Below, piece by piece: positions 13,207 through 27,139 of a stretch of 64,000 nucleotides of DNA. Each line of letters opens with the position of its first letter. Positions within the stretch are counted from its first letter, which is position 1. This DNA comes from Latrodectus hesperus. Lineage: Eukaryota > Arthropoda > Arachnida > Araneae > Theridiidae. Made by a program: the position numbers and the translations under genes. Below the pieces are notes generated by a model. That model had not been told where the DNA came from. It did not search any database and saw only the letters and a program-made list of their open reading frames with translations. The stretch is taken from assembly GCA_037975125.1 (NCBI GenBank), contig CM075850.1, forward strand, positions 130,114,181 through 130,178,180. Reading direction: 5' to 3'.

Positions 13207-13767
13207 TGTGTGCTCCCGTGGGAGAAAATAAAAAGTGTTTGTTTACATATTAAAAATGGAAAAATTGGGACCTGACGGCACCACCCACCACCGAGTACAA
13301 CAAGGGGATACAGACCAGCTGCAACAGTGCTAGCCAGGTCCTATACGCTCACAGTACATCCCTGAAGTGGCCTCCACCCTTAACGAGTCATCCAGTAGAT
13401 GTACCGATCGCTTAATCCATAAAGCCGATTGATGTGCTGAGGACCACAACACACCTCCCGTTTACCTGAAGCAGAGGCCAAAGTAATGTGTTGGTCTCTG
13501 GGGGCCTCAATTACCAGGACTCTCCTTTCCACGCACGGCAAACACGTGGGTGATTTAGTCCCCAAAAGGAGCTAATAGCAACAGAGCGGCGAAAGCTACT
13601 CAAGGGGAGCCCTCAACCTCTGATGAGACAATCGCACTGAGGGAGAAAAGGAAGAAAAAGCAGAAGAATAGAGGAGCGAGGAAAAGAAAGAAGAGGACGG
13701 ATCACACTATAGTACCTCGGGATTGTGATATCCGTGTTTACCTAAAGAAGGTAAACCTCTTGAGGGC
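13207..13767 (-). promoter_or_regulatory. LINE 5' untranslated leader (probable internal promoter region)
   Basis: About 560 bp between the 5' target-duplication boundary and the ORF1 start. It is clearly less AT-rich than the host DNA. LINEs of this group carry an internal promoter here; no specific promoter element can be assigned by eye. Confidence 0.5.
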
Positions 13768-13780
13768 TGTTGTTAGAGGG
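13768..13780. repeat. Right target-site duplication of the I-type LINE
   Basis: TGTTGTTAGAGGG, identical to 8290-8302. Confidence 0.9.
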
Positions 13781-14470
13781 AATATATTAGTACGAAACCT
13801 ATTTCGTTAGTTGCATTCATTCTTTTGTGTTTTTTATTTTCAAATGATTCTAATCATTTTTAATGAAACTTTTAAATGACATTTTGTACAGTGAAAATAT
13901 AGAAATGCAATAATTAAAACACATTATTTCGCTATGGTTCTACTGAGATACCAGATAAAAAGCAAATGCGATTAACAATTGAATTCCAAACTAAATGACA
14001 AATCTAAGATTCAGGTATAAATTGTATACCTTGATCAACCAAATTGAGCTTACAACCAACCAGATCAGAGAATAATCATAATTATTAAAATGTTTTAATT
14101 TGTCATAATAATGTCATAATTATTAAAATTAAACGTATTTGACATGTATTGGAGAACACTACCAAACAATCATTCGTTTGTTCCCTTCATTCTAAATTAA
14201 AGGGTTTTGAGAAGAATCAACAAATTCAATTTCATCATAACTTTATATATTTGATCAGTACTGTATGATTAATGCTAGAAAGTAACAATGCTTTCTTATG
14301 TATGTGGTAAACAAGAAATATGCAAATTAGTGCATGAAGTGGTTATGGCACCTATCAGTCGAGAGAAGGAATACCATTCATTATAAAGACAAGTTTACCG
14401 CTCACATTCATCAATGGTAACTTGTACTTTAGCGAAGATAAATGGGTGTGTCGAAGCTTGTTCGATATTG
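13781..14470. other. AT-rich intergenic DNA
   Basis: Nothing supported on either strand. Confidence 0.6.
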
Positions 14471-14622
14471 TTTGCTTTTCGAATTCAAAGTAGGCTTATC
14501 AGTAGTGGCATCAAGTTACCAAATATGTCAAACGTTTAGGTATAGTGTTGGGAATGAACACACAGCAAGGCCTTAGTTTCAAAAATTCAGGTCAGTTGGT
14601 TTGTCCCTCTGTGATGAACCTA

Positions 14623-14633
14623 ATGTCTCGTGG
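14623..14633. repeat. Target-site duplication (left) of SINE
   Basis: ATGTCTCGTGG, repeated exactly at 14818-14828 on the other side of the SINE. Confidence 0.88.
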
Positions 14634-14817
14634 TTGGTTGGTTTGGTTGGTTTGTCGCTCAACGGTCATTATTTGCACACGAGGGCTAATTAGACCGGGA
14701 CCTACGGTTTAAAGTGGATTCCGAACCACTACCAACATTCATGCCCAAGGTGGGATTCGAACCCACAAACTGTTGAACCGAAGGCAAGAGCGCTAACCAT
14801 TCGGCTGCCAGCTCGGG
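14634..14817 (-). mobile_element. tRNA-derived SINE inserted in a mariner remnant
   Basis: On the minus strand the element starts at 14817 with a tRNA-like head (AGCCGAATGGTTAGCGC as A box region, GGGTTCGAATCCCACC as T arm with B box). It continues through a body of about 110 bp and ends in a CCAACCAAACCAACCAA-type tail. An exact 11-bp duplication flanks it. A diverged second copy lies at about 19488-19665. Confidence 0.88.
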
Positions 14818-14828
14818 ATGTCTCGTGG
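14818..14828. repeat. Target-site duplication (right) of SINE
   Basis: ATGTCTCGTGG, the partner of 14623-14633. Confidence 0.88.
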
Positions 14829-15299
14829 AATAGTCATTAGTGGTTCATTAAAAGAGTTGCTACTAACGGATCAAATAGTCACTGCTGACCTGTATTGGCA
14901 GCAAGTGGAATGTGCGTAACAGGCATTGCAAAAGAAGGAGCCAGTACTGGTTAATTGCTAGGGTGTACTGCTCTTGACCGATAACACGAGGCCGCATGTC
15001 GCGTGAATGGACAGTACTATTATACAGTGAGTTGTTTGGGAAATTTTTGCCATCCTCCTGAGTCACCTGATCTTGCATTATCAGATTAACACTTCTTCCT
15101 TTCCCTGGACAATGATCTTCGTAGAAGAGCCTTCACCAATGAAACAGATTTGCGCCAATTACTCAAGAACTACTTTGTGTCCTAAGTCCTCGAGTTTTAC
15201 CCCAATGGAATTGCACAGCTGACGAGATGATGGATGCCGATAGTGATTACTTTGAGGGCTCTAACAACAGGTTTCACTTTCTATAGATCATGTTCTTTT

Positions 15300-15735
15300 A
15301 GATTATTAAAAGCTACAAGAACTTTCTTGTTTACCTTGTTTAATATTTTACATCAATAATAGATTTCTTTGAATAAGTTTATTCATTGATTTTTATTTGT
15401 GTGAAGTAGTATAATAAATAACAAATATTTCACAAAACTGCAAGCACTCATTTAACCATTATGCCAATGACTGGAAATAACTACTTTAGTTAGAGTTCTG
15501 CAACAAAAATAAGTTTGCAGATTTAATTATAAAGAGAGAAATCGAGTGCCCTTGCATTTTTAATGAAAAATAAATCTTCTACAATGGATACAAATACTTG
15601 GGTAAGAGAAAATGAGTTTAATTGCTATTCCATTTACTACACAATATTTATCTCAATTTTCCTCACATTTCGCAACAAGTTGGTATAAATGCATATCTGT
15701 ATCTTGATTACTAACCCATGGCTGCCACGATTCAA
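15300..15735. other. AT-rich intergenic DNA
   Basis: No supported feature. Confidence 0.6.
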
Positions 15736-15739
15736 GCTT

Positions 15740-16055
15740 GAAGTGGTGCTGGCCATGTTGGTTGGGGTGTCGTTCTGAAAGTAATGAGTTCGTATCTCAG
15801 CTTAACCAAAGTTCAGTCGTGTTCACTTAAATCAGTTGAAGCACGGTATTGATCGCAATGTCCTCCCAGTGAAATGATACTTTTGAGGGTGGTAGCTCAA
15901 TTTTGATACCTGCTTTTCAATGAACAAGTCACCCATCCGTGTGCTTCCAATTAAGTGGTAGAGACCAGTTCTGGGCCAGGTGCAAAGAATTATCTCTGGT
16001 GCAACGACAACAGAAACTATGCTTCTGAGATCAGTGCAATCTAACCAGTTTCCCC
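15740..16055 (+). mobile_element. Decayed SINE-like repeat
   Basis: GAGTTCGTATCTC near 15788 resembles a mutated B box. The stretch 15850-15905 is the reverse-oriented match of the repeat at about 8082-8120. Two dispersed copies support a mobile origin; the ends are not defined. Confidence 0.48.
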
Positions 16056-16281
16056 AAATTTGTTATTTTTAAAATATTTATTGCTACAAAATGTAAAATT
16101 GTATAGACGTCTATGTCTCTAAATAAAACAGATGTCTAATTAACTATTTTCCTGTCTGTATTATTTTGAATCTCTTTGTCTATAACAGCTATTCTTCTAT
16201 TTGCATTTTGACAAAGGAACAAAATTTTATGCATTTTCCTACGTTATGCTGTATAATTGGAAAGTATCTATCAATTAATTC

Positions 16282-16473
16282 TTATTTCAAAGTAATAAAC
16301 TTTTAATAAGTTTTATTTAAAATAATCATCTAATCTGTATCAGAGTATGATATAAATTAAGATTGATGCAAAATTATCGATACATTTTTATTTCAAAGTA
16401 ATAACATTTAATACATTTTATGTAATATAATCATCTAATCTGTATCACAGTATGATATAAATTAAGATTGATA
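16282..16473. repeat. Two-copy tandem duplication, about 105-bp period
   Basis: TTATTTCAAAGTAATAA begins at 16282 and again at 16388. The ends TATGATATAAATTAAGATTG also recur about 105 bp apart. Copies differ by scattered substitutions and small indels. Confidence 0.85.
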
Positions 16474-17095
16474 CGAATTTAATTTCTTCCCATTTAGTTT
16501 AACCATCTAATACATATATTCAGGTAAATAATGATATCAAAATCCTCACTCTTAGAGAGTCCAAATTGAGAAATAAAATTATCGAGGATTTACTCGCTTT
16601 TATGCCATTCATGATGAATTCAGTCAGAGAAAAGATGTTGGCTGTAGGAGTGGCTTTTATCGAGTGTTATCGGATGATAAGAGAACTTCTTCAGAAGAAT
16701 CACGTTTTCTGATTAGATTATTATAGCAGCTTTCCTCTTCTTCCGCTGATTTTGATTTTTATGGGATTTATTGGGTGGCCTGCTTTAATTTCCAAGATCT
16801 ATCTGAATTAAGAAAGATATTTTTGTCAGTATTTTTACGTGTCGAAGAAAAGATAATTGCAATTTTATTGATGTCAAGGAATGACGAAAATGTGACAGTA
16901 GACTTTGTCAAAATGTCAATGCGTGTGAGGACCACGAAATCTTTCAAAAAATACCCTAGAATTTATCGCATGGGTTAGATAAAAAACTTTAAGATGTATT
17001 ATGGCATTTAAATCCCTCATAGTTGGACGGTATTGCTTGGATTAAGGCTAATAAAATAAGTATATGCTCTTAAAATAAAATTACATTTTTAATGA

Positions 17096-17097
<2 letters not shown>
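16474..17097. other. AT-rich intergenic DNA
   Basis: The 67-codon frame at 16775-16978 has no recognisable similarity. Nothing else supported. Confidence 0.55.

Positions 17098-17182
<85 letters not shown>
17098..17182. repeat. (TA)n microsatellite
   Basis: About 85 bp of uninterrupted TA. Confidence 0.96.
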
Positions 17183-18560
<1,378 letters not shown>

Positions 18561-18570
18561 TTCTTCTGAC

Positions 18571-18835
18571 GGTGGGCGCTGGGTGACTAACCCTTCATTA
18601 CAACAAGACCGGAAACTACTGCTCATTTATCTTTACCCTGTGGGCACCTGTGAAACAAGTCACGGAGGCGAATAGTCATACCTACGTTATTCAACCACAA
18701 GCCCGCTTATAGGGTGGACCACATTCATTCATCATTTCAGCAGAAAGGAAAAGTATAGACTGAGAGAGAAAGGAACATCCGAATATGAGAAGCCGGGACT
18801 CGAACCCGGGACCAGCAGTATAAGTGTCAGGAAAC
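18571..18835 (-). mobile_element. tRNA-derived SINE, 5'-truncated head
   Basis: On the minus strand, GTCCCGGGTTCGAGTCCCGG (T arm with B box, around 18790-18810) is followed by a body down to about 18571. The body section 18571-18680 is matched at about 26949-27060, and a short part (about 18693-18732) is matched at about 28425-28460. Repetition at three loci supports a SINE family. The A-box end of the head is not recognisable. Confidence 0.65.
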
Positions 18836-18839
18836 CTAA

Positions 18840-19485
18840 TCTCGTTAAATATATAAATAATAATTTTCTATCACTGAGGTGGGATTTCATTTCACAATTT
18901 ATTTGTTCTTTACCTCAAAGAACAATTAATGGCACTGCTTAGAATTTCTTTTTGTAACGGCGATAAAGTTGTAAGCAGAGGTAAGAGGTGCACATTCAGT
19001 TTTTGAAAGATAATATGCATATTTTTTGTCGATAACTAAAAGATTTCTTTTCGTTACGTGATCTACAACATTGAGGAGTGTATTTTAGGTAACATAGCTT
19101 GTGTGAAAATATCTTCAACGCATAACGTTATTCAAAATATCTCCACTTTAAACTATAATAGTACTTTTTAAGCTGAATTCAGTATTAAAATGCAACATTG
19201 CCATAGACCAAAACATTTGCAATTTAAAATTGACCAAAATTAGTATCAAACTTAATTAGAATCATAAGATCCTGATTTGAGCAGATGACATATACCATTG
19301 TTGATTAATTTATCATGTAGGACAAACCAGTCCACCATAGCTTATATTTGAACACGTAGAGTGCAGTATATAATATTTAGCACTATCAATCCACTTGCGC
19401 TAAATATGACCTTCTATTGGAATTTAATATGAATTTTGTTTTTAACTATCAACTCACTTTATCACAATTTCGTTTACAGTATGGG
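18840..19485. other. AT-rich intergenic DNA
   Basis: No supported feature. Confidence 0.55.
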
Positions 19486-19487
19486 GA

Positions 19488-19665
19488 GGTTTCGGTTTCG
19501 TTTGTCGCAGAATGATCATTTGTACGTACAAGAGGACTAAAATTAGGGAAGGATCTACCATTTAAATTGAATTCTGAACCACAACGTAGATCGAAGCTCT
19601 CAAGGTGGGAATCGTACTCACGAACTATTAGATTTGAACATAGAGCTGACCATTAAATTGCCATA
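19488..19665 (-). mobile_element. Diverged copy of the 14634-14817 SINE
   Basis: The same order of blocks as the 14.7-kb SINE can be followed: TTTGTCGC, a GTACAAGAGGACTAA block, AATTGAATTCTGAACCAC, then AAGGTGGGAATCG with a mutated B box. Many substitutions make it an old copy. Confidence 0.7.
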
Positions 19666-19669
19666 TAAA

Positions 19670-20587
<918 letters not shown>

Positions 20588-20930
20588 CTTTAAGTAAAAC
20601 TTCCTTTTTAAAATTGTCCTTAAAAATATTTTATATTTAATTTTACAAATTATCTTAAATGTTTTATTTATAAGCATAAAATTCAAAAATTTTCTCTTTT
20701 AATTTAACTATTCACATGACAATCAATTTTATATTTAGAGAGATTACAAAGTATTTATCAAGTGCATGTTTAGTTAAAAAAAGTACATAAACTACACTTG
20801 TCCACATTGAATGAGCTTGAATTATTAATATTACAATCCAAGTATTTGGAATACCGAACTCAGAATTCTCATTAAACAATAAAATTATTTAGAGAAAGTC
20901 TTTTAACACTAGGCCTACTGGAAAGTGCTG

Positions 20931-21715
20931 TTCATTCATCGATGAGGATGTTGTTAAAACCAAATTAGAGGAAGATCTTTTCCTGACAACTTCACAGAAA
21001 GCTTAATTCAACTCAGCAAATTATTACGGACCATATTTGAAAAATACGATTGGTTTGGAAATATTCAAAATGAGTGCCACATGAATTAATTCAGAAGAAG
21101 TTTGATGATCGAGTCATCATATGCCTATCTCTGCTTATTCGGAATAAAATCGAGCTTTTCTTGAGCCGGATGATAACCGGAAATGAAAATTGTACCTACT
21201 TTTCACCCCTAGTTAGTAGTTTTTACATCATAAGGAAAAATGTATTTTGTGCTGAAAATCTATCGCTTAAAATTCTACAACAAATTTGACTCTTAATAAG
21301 AGAATGTTATGCATATGGTGCGAGATTTTTGAGGACCAATGCATTATCAGCATTAAAAATTGAACGAAAAGCTCAATTTGGAAAAGTATTGTCAGAAACT
21401 GGATAATGTAAAGGAGCAATTCAAGAAAAGAGGCCGGCAATGTTCCAAGAAAGAGGCCCAGAAAAGAGTTCGTCAAAAAATTGCAGAACTAGGCTGGGAA
21501 ATCTTGACCCATACACTATATTCTTTGGACGTATCCTCCAACTATCACTTGATTTTGTCCTTACAGAATTTGTTGAAGGGCAAAGAATTCAAAAATAAAA
21601 AATCAGCACTGTTGCCATTTTTCGAATGAGAAAATGAAACATTTTTTTCAAAAATGGGGCACATAAATTGCCCTCACGTGGGCAAGAAGTCATTAATAGT
21701 AATGGCAATTATAGT
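20931..21715 (+). pseudogene. Mariner-like transposase remnant
   Basis: Plus-strand pieces follow a mariner transposase from the second DNA-binding helix to the C-terminus: IDEDVVKTKLEEDLFLTTSQKA (start near 20940), MPHELIQKKFDDRVIICLSLLIRNK (from 21074), then MITGNENC where the family has a GDEKW-like catalytic motif (so Asp is replaced by Asn). After a frameshift comes KIAELGWEILTH, LYSLDVSSNYHLILSLQNLLKGKEFKNKKSALLPFFE (21360-21629), and finally QEVINSNGNY near 21690. Stops, shifts and a lost catalytic Asp make it dead. The minus-strand frame 21267-21476 is a shadow. Confidence 0.8.
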
Positions 21716-22004
21716 ATTTAATTAAATTTATTACAAAAAACTTGCATTTTGTTTTAATCCAAAAATGGACAGAATATTTCCGGTAGACATAATAAAATTT
21801 TTTTCACATACATATTTTTCAAAACAAAATTGAACTATAGACAAGCATTTAAAGAAAAATTATTACAGCAATGTTCCACAATCTCTCAAATGTAAAATAA
21901 AACAACCGAACTCATTTTTACTAATGGTAAATTGTTGAGTTAAATAATCGTGTTGCGGTTGTAAAATTGCGGTATGGATAACGAAACCAGTAGAAGTCTT
22001 TATA

Positions 22005-23617
22005 CAGTTGTCAAAAAAAGTATTAGAACAGTAGGAAATTTTAAGTTATCAGGGAAATAAAATGAAACATATATCTCATAGTATTTATGTTATGTAATAC
22101 TTTTATATAATTACTCAAGGATTACGAAACGAATATTTAGAATCAATAGGATTTAAATAATTAAAATAAAAGAACATTTGCACATATTGCAAAAAAAGTA
22201 TTAGAACATCGGACTTCAATATTGAATGATACATAAAATAAAATAACTAAAAATTCAAACGTGATTCTAATACTTGGTATGTAGTCTTTTTTCTGAAATT
22301 ACTGCATCCAGACTTCTTTGCAGATTCCACCAAATCTTTGGTGACGTTTGATGACATGCTGGTCCATGCATCTTGCAAAGCTTGCTTTACTTTTGTTATT
22401 GGGAATTTTCTCACTTTTTCCTCCAATAGATGCCTCAAATGTTCCATAGGATTCAGGTCTGGGGACTGTGGGGGAGTTTCCAATCTTCGGGGAGCATTAT
22501 ATAATAGACATTCCTTGGTTTTGTTGGCAGTATGTTTGTGGTCTTGTCTTGTTGAAAAATGAATGTCTTCTCTAAACCTAATTTCTTTGCACTATCTTCC
22601 AAGTTATCTCGTAACACCTCAATATATGACAAAGCTGTCTTTTTTATCAATAATGAAATGGAGATTTCCAATTTCATTGTAAGCCATACAGCCCTAGACT
22701 ATGACATTCCCTTCTCTGTGCTATATAGTTTTCTGTACATTTTAAACCTGAAAAGCAGCTTCTTTTCTTCTCCAAACTGTGAGTACGTGTTTAGGTTTGA
22801 AATTATCAAATTTACTCTCGTTGGAGGAAATAAAATTTTTCCAGAAACCTGTTGATTTATTTTTATAAATTTTGGCAAATTCTAGGCGTTTCTTTTCATT
22901 GATTTCTGAAATAAAGGGCTTTTACCTTGATCATCTTCCTTTTATATCAGCATTATGCAATATATTTCTAACTGTTTGAGGTGTTACAACATTTCCTGAG
23001 ATTGATTCAATATTTGCGGGCAACATCCTTGCACTTCCTGTCGGATACTGTAGGGCATCTTTAACCATTTGTCGTTTTTCTCTGACAGTTAACTTGCTTG
23101 GTCTTCCTGATCTTGGCCTATTATCCATAACCCCAATTTTTTTTTCCTTTTTAAATTGTTGTGAATTGCGTAAAGTGAAACATTCAACTTACTGGAAATT
23201 TCTCGAAATGTTTTGCCACTATTGTGCAGGTGAGCGATTTGTTCTCTTTTCACAAGTGAAATCTCTTTTATTTTGGGTGCCATGGAAGGAAAAGTTAACG
23301 TAAACTGAATTTCTACAAATGAGCAGTGAATGAGACAAGCGCTCTTGACATTGATACGGTTGAAAGTGACCTTGAAAGTTTAATGACGTCACCAGCGTTG
23401 TAATTTGCCTGTTTCTGCTTCTGTTCTAATACTTTTTTTGCTATCCAAATTTTGTTATTTTTATTTTAATAATATTGTAATTATTTTTAAATCTTTTACT
23501 TAGTTATAATTTTCTATGAAAATCTTATCATTTATAAACTGATTATACGATTTACTTAATTTTGTTAACTTGAAAACTACAAATTTCTCATTGTTCTAAT
23601 ACTTTTTTTGCCAACAT
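22005..23617 (-). mobile_element. Tc1-like transposon with IR/DR-type ends
   Basis: A 1613-bp element lies between TA dinucleotides (22003-22004 and 23618-23619). The motif GCAAAAAAAGTATTAGAACA occurs twice at each end. At the left it is at about 22011-22026 (in the form TCAAAAAAAGTATTAGAACA) and 22189-22208; at the right, inverted, at 23422-23441 and 23593-23612. Paired direct repeats inside long terminal inverted repeats are the IR/DR arrangement known from some Tc1-like elements. A broken transposase lies between them. Confidence 0.88.
22247..23283 (-). pseudogene. Tc1-like transposase, frameshifted
   Basis: In minus-strand order: MAPKIKEISLVKREQIAHLHNSGKTFREISSKLNVS (start at 23283; first helix-turn-helix), then RPRSGRPSKLT (GRPR-like hinge) and a second DNA-binding segment (23128-22931). 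A degraded middle follows. Then FIFQQDKTT (second catalytic Asp, with the usual following Asn changed to Lys) and PPQSPDLNPMEHLRHLLEEK (catalytic Glu region of DD34E) in 22677-22247. The parts lie in different frames and the first catalytic Asp region is not recognisable. It cannot encode an active enzyme. Several plus-strand frames here are shadows. Confidence 0.85.
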
Positions 23618-23619
23618 TA

Positions 23620-25085
23620 GTAATGAGTTCCCTCGAAGGCATCAATATCTGCCAAATAAATTGATATTGTTAGCAATGTCAAGTCAAGTTTGATGATGCT
23701 TCTGTTAGTACCAGTTTCTAAATTAAGAGAACCCGATTCTGATATTCTCACTTTGCAATTTGACTTTAAATCCACTTTTTGTAATGTAAAGTTTAAATCG
23801 AATAAGTGGCCTGACACTGTATAGAAGAAATACATTTAAGTTGCACAAATCAGAAGAAGAATAGTTTCTTGGCCAAAATGAACAAAATCAAGACCGCCAC
23901 TGATGGATGTCGAATCTCAGACTTTGGATGACAAAGGCATGCTTTTGCCTTTCAAACTACTATAAGCCTATGACTATTTATTAGGATTTTCTTAAAACCA
24001 AACAATTCGTGATTCTGTCTTGTGAATTATTTGGTTGAAAAACAGCTCATTACTAATCTTGTATTGTTTTGAAAACTGAAAACTATTGCAAACTCTAAGA
24101 ATAATTGATATTTTTTCATTACCCCCTACCTATGATCATAAGAAATTGCATGTTACGACGAAGAAGTAGAAATAATTTAACGTAAATACGATGATTTTAT
24201 TGACTCAAAATTGTATTTTAAAACTAATCTGAGCCAATCGAACTTTTTTGCGCAAAAATTGTCTAAAAAGTGATAAATAATGGTAAACAAGCTAAATACG
24301 GAACAAAGCTAAAGCTAGTGGGTGTAAAATATTGTTTGATGGTAATTTTGTGTTTTAAAAGGAGCATTACGGTCATAAATTACCAAGGCCAAACAACAAC
24401 CAAATACAGGAAAATTTAATTTTGTTTCATTGAAAAAAGTTTTAATACTTTATACTAATGCAATCGATCACCAATGCAATTACAGTTTCGCCAGAAATAG
24501 ATTGGTATTTAAATAAGTTTTGTCAATAAGTGATAATTATTTAACTTATAAAATGTAAATGTAAAATATTTGTATTATTTTTAGTAGTTTCTGCAAACTC
24601 AAACCTTTTAAACAATACATGAGGCATGCAAATGGATTATTTACGAATGTAATTTACGATTTTTTTTCCGTTACGACGATTATCATGTGAGGTTATAATG
24701 GAAAATATTTTTTAAAGATGTGAATATGTATCAGAAACATTTATAACTAACATTTGGAAAAAAAAAGTTCAATAAAAAACTTTGTAACTCTAAGTGTATG
24801 ATAAATACATATCATCAGTTTTCACATCATGAAACTGTATCATTTATATCATTTCCTGACAAACACAAATGCTAAAATGCCACTGTGACGGGAAAACGCA
24901 AAATGTTATGAACTGTTGATTTGGAATTTGAAATTTGCTTCTTGTTTTGACTGTTAAAATGGGGATCTGAAATTTAAGTTTATTGTCCTTTTAAATTATT
25001 GGTTAACGGATGGAAGTTGTTTATTGCCACAATTTCTATTTGAAGGTTAAAATAAACGAGACCATCAATATGAAACAGAGTAAAA
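23620..25085. other. AT-rich intergenic DNA
   Basis: No supported gene. A weak tRNA-like stretch at about 23880-23960 may be an old SINE fragment. Confidence 0.55.
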
Positions 25086-25089
25086 ATCA

Positions 25090-26930
25090 TTACAAACATC
25101 CAACTCTGTGGGCTCATTGAGGTGAAAGTGAACTATTGTATAAAAGAGATGGTAAGTGTGTTGCGTTTCTTCTTTATGTATGCCCGTCCACCGAGGCGGA
25201 TGCTTGATATTTTTCCTGGTTTCATCCTTGCTACACGCGAATACGGCCCACTATCTATGAAGTGTTTCTTCCAGAAAGCAATGACTCTGTGGCGATTAAG
25301 AAAGCCAGCTTTTATGCCATTAGACAGTCCATAATGACGTATCAAAACTACCATCCCTCACCGGGCTCAACATGCCTTGTGTATCTAACAAGCACACCTG
25401 AGATAAAGTACCAGGTTTGCTCCCAGAATCTATTGAATAGATAGAGATGTTGGGACTCTGTTTTTTAAATGCACGTCTGTAGGAGTAAGTGTTGGAGAGT
25501 TTGCCGTGTTTTCTCTCTTGTGACTCATAAATTCCGCTTGCAAACACCATTTTAAGAAAACAAATAGCATCTGGTGATCTAGTGGCTTACATAAGTACAT
25601 AACGATGAGGAGAAGCCCTCAACTTTACTAATTGGTTAACAGGTTTACATTTCTCCGTCGTCAGTAGAGTGACTCTAATACAAATGACTTTATATAAAAT
25701 TAAAATCATAATGGTGGGGCCTTAACGCCTGCAGACCGTCTACACAATAGAGATCAACATCACAGTTCAGTTACAAAAGGAAAAATGTATTTATATGTAA
25801 AATAATATGATTATTATATAAACTGAGAAAACAGTAGTACTTACAACATGGCGCTAAAGAGTAGATAGTCAAGTTTAATATTCTGGATCAGTAAAATATT
25901 TGAATTTTAAAAAGTAAATCTAAAAGTAATTTGAGGGATTTGCTGAATACATGGACATTGAGTGAAAGACCAAAGTTAATTTATTGCTAAGGTTTCCCTA
26001 TTCTGAGTCTATAGTGCTCAATGTATCTGCTGAGGTGGAAATATAATGAATCCTTACAATTTCTGGACCTAAGATTCAGCAGTTTGGTAAGTCTGTTTTT
26101 TCTGAATTTTTCAGTGATTTAGTATTTAATGAAAGCATCATCTGTTTGTATAGAACTTCTCTCAATCTTTATTCGTTGGACACTGTTCCAGCTGATGAAG
26201 GGATGTTCCTACCTGTCCGCAGGCAAAAAGTGGTGCGCTGCCTTTACCAATACTGTGAAATTAGTTTCACATGGTAAATAGGTAAACATTAATGGGTAAA
26301 TAGACCGTGGTTGTGGTTAAAGTTAAAAAAAGGTTTGCACAACTTCTATCATTCGATACTTTGGGAAGAGCTTATGAGGGAATCTTCATGTGTTGTTATA
26401 ATTTCAAAATTGTTGCCACTGTTTGTGTCCAGTGGCTTACAACAGCGTCAGACTGTTAAGTTGTGTACTACAATGAATCTGAGCATCCAGAGCCAGGTTT
26501 TCTTTCCTGCGTCACGAAAATGCTTTAATCCTAGATGGTAAAACCCGGAGGATATTTAATTTTTTACTCCCTATCAACGCTAACGTTGTCTGTTTCCTGT
26601 TGTCAAAAATAACTCCTTCCTTTGTTCATTATGACCTAATGTTTTAGTGACATTCTTTGGAGTGGAATAGATTATGGGGATTTTACAGTGACTGAGAGTG
26701 TCCTGGAATCACTTTCATTCACTGTAAAATGCTCTTGGATACAGCGATTCTTCCTCCTGCTTTCACGTTTTCGAAGTAGGTGTTGAGGAATATTTCTAGT
26801 TTCTTTTCCCTTCCAATGCATGAATAATTATCTATTAAAGGAATTTCAAATAGTAAAAAGGAACCAGATGCTAAAACTATTAACAACGCCTTTCAGCGTT
26901 TAAGATATTCACTTAGTATCGTCAAGATTT
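25090..26930. other. Less AT-rich region, probable unclassified old repeats
   Basis: Base composition is more balanced than in the flanks, and short frames overlap on both strands (for example 25122-25334 plus; 25133-25354 and 25320-25550 minus). None matches a family I recognise. The motif GGTGGGGCCTTAACGCCTGCAG near 25711 resembles the LINE-associated motif at 27258. I read this as decayed transposon sequence, without being able to name it. Confidence 0.4.
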
Positions 26931-26948
26931 GTTCAAAAGTTGCTTAAA

Positions 26949-27138
26949 AAACAACGGCAGGCATTGGGTGATTAACCTTTCACCACAACAAAACTTGAAA
27001 CTGCTGTTCATTTCCATTTACCCAGTGGACACCTGTGAACCAAGTCACGAAGGCGAGTGGCAGACAGACAGACAACGAGAAAAAGAGGCCCTGTTCTATT
27101 CCTATTGGCTATCAGGTTGTGCCTCTACTTCAGTCTAG
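26949..27138 (-). mobile_element. SINE fragment related to 18571-18835
   Basis: GGGTGATTAACC, the TACCCAGTGGACACCTGTGA block and CAAGTCACGAAGGCGA match 18579-18670 in order. The tRNA-like head is absent. The plus-strand frame at 26929-27138 is a by-product. Confidence 0.6.
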
Positions 27139-27139
27139 A

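Larger units (their letters stand above)
8303..13767 (-). mobile_element. Near full-length I-type non-LTR retrotransposon (LINE)
   Basis: In minus-strand order this element has a relatively GC-rich 5' leader (13767-13207), an intact gag-like ORF1 (13206-12112), a broken ORF2 with endonuclease, reverse transcriptase and RNase H (about 12095-8650), and an AT-rich 3' region ending in a perfect-stem hairpin (8326-8357). ORF1 with CCHC knuckles followed by EN-RT-RNase H is the layout of the I group of LINEs. It is flanked by a 13-bp target duplication, so both ends are well fixed and the copy inserted essentially full length. Stops, frameshifts and an apparent internal deletion in ORF2 mean it cannot move by itself now. 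Placement in the I group rests on domain order; a named family cannot be given. Confidence 0.9.
14480..15290 (+). pseudogene. Mariner-like transposase remnant, interrupted by a SINE
   Basis: After removing the SINE at 14634-14817, plus-strand frames give the C-terminal half of a mariner transposase with stops and frameshifts. Recognisable pieces are TVTADLYWQQ-like (about 14870), TDNTRPHVA (second catalytic Asp region, about 14970-15000), SPDLALSD (third catalytic Asp region, about 15065-15090) and TNETDLRQLLKNYFVS (about 15140-15185). These match the DD34D order of the family. The left limit is uncertain. The minus-strand frame at 14863-15078 is a shadow. Confidence 0.72.

Noticed and set aside
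25122..25550. A host gene exon at 25.1-25.55 kb
   Set aside because: Short frames overlap on both strands, none with a recognisable motif or splice context, and the surroundings look like old repeats.
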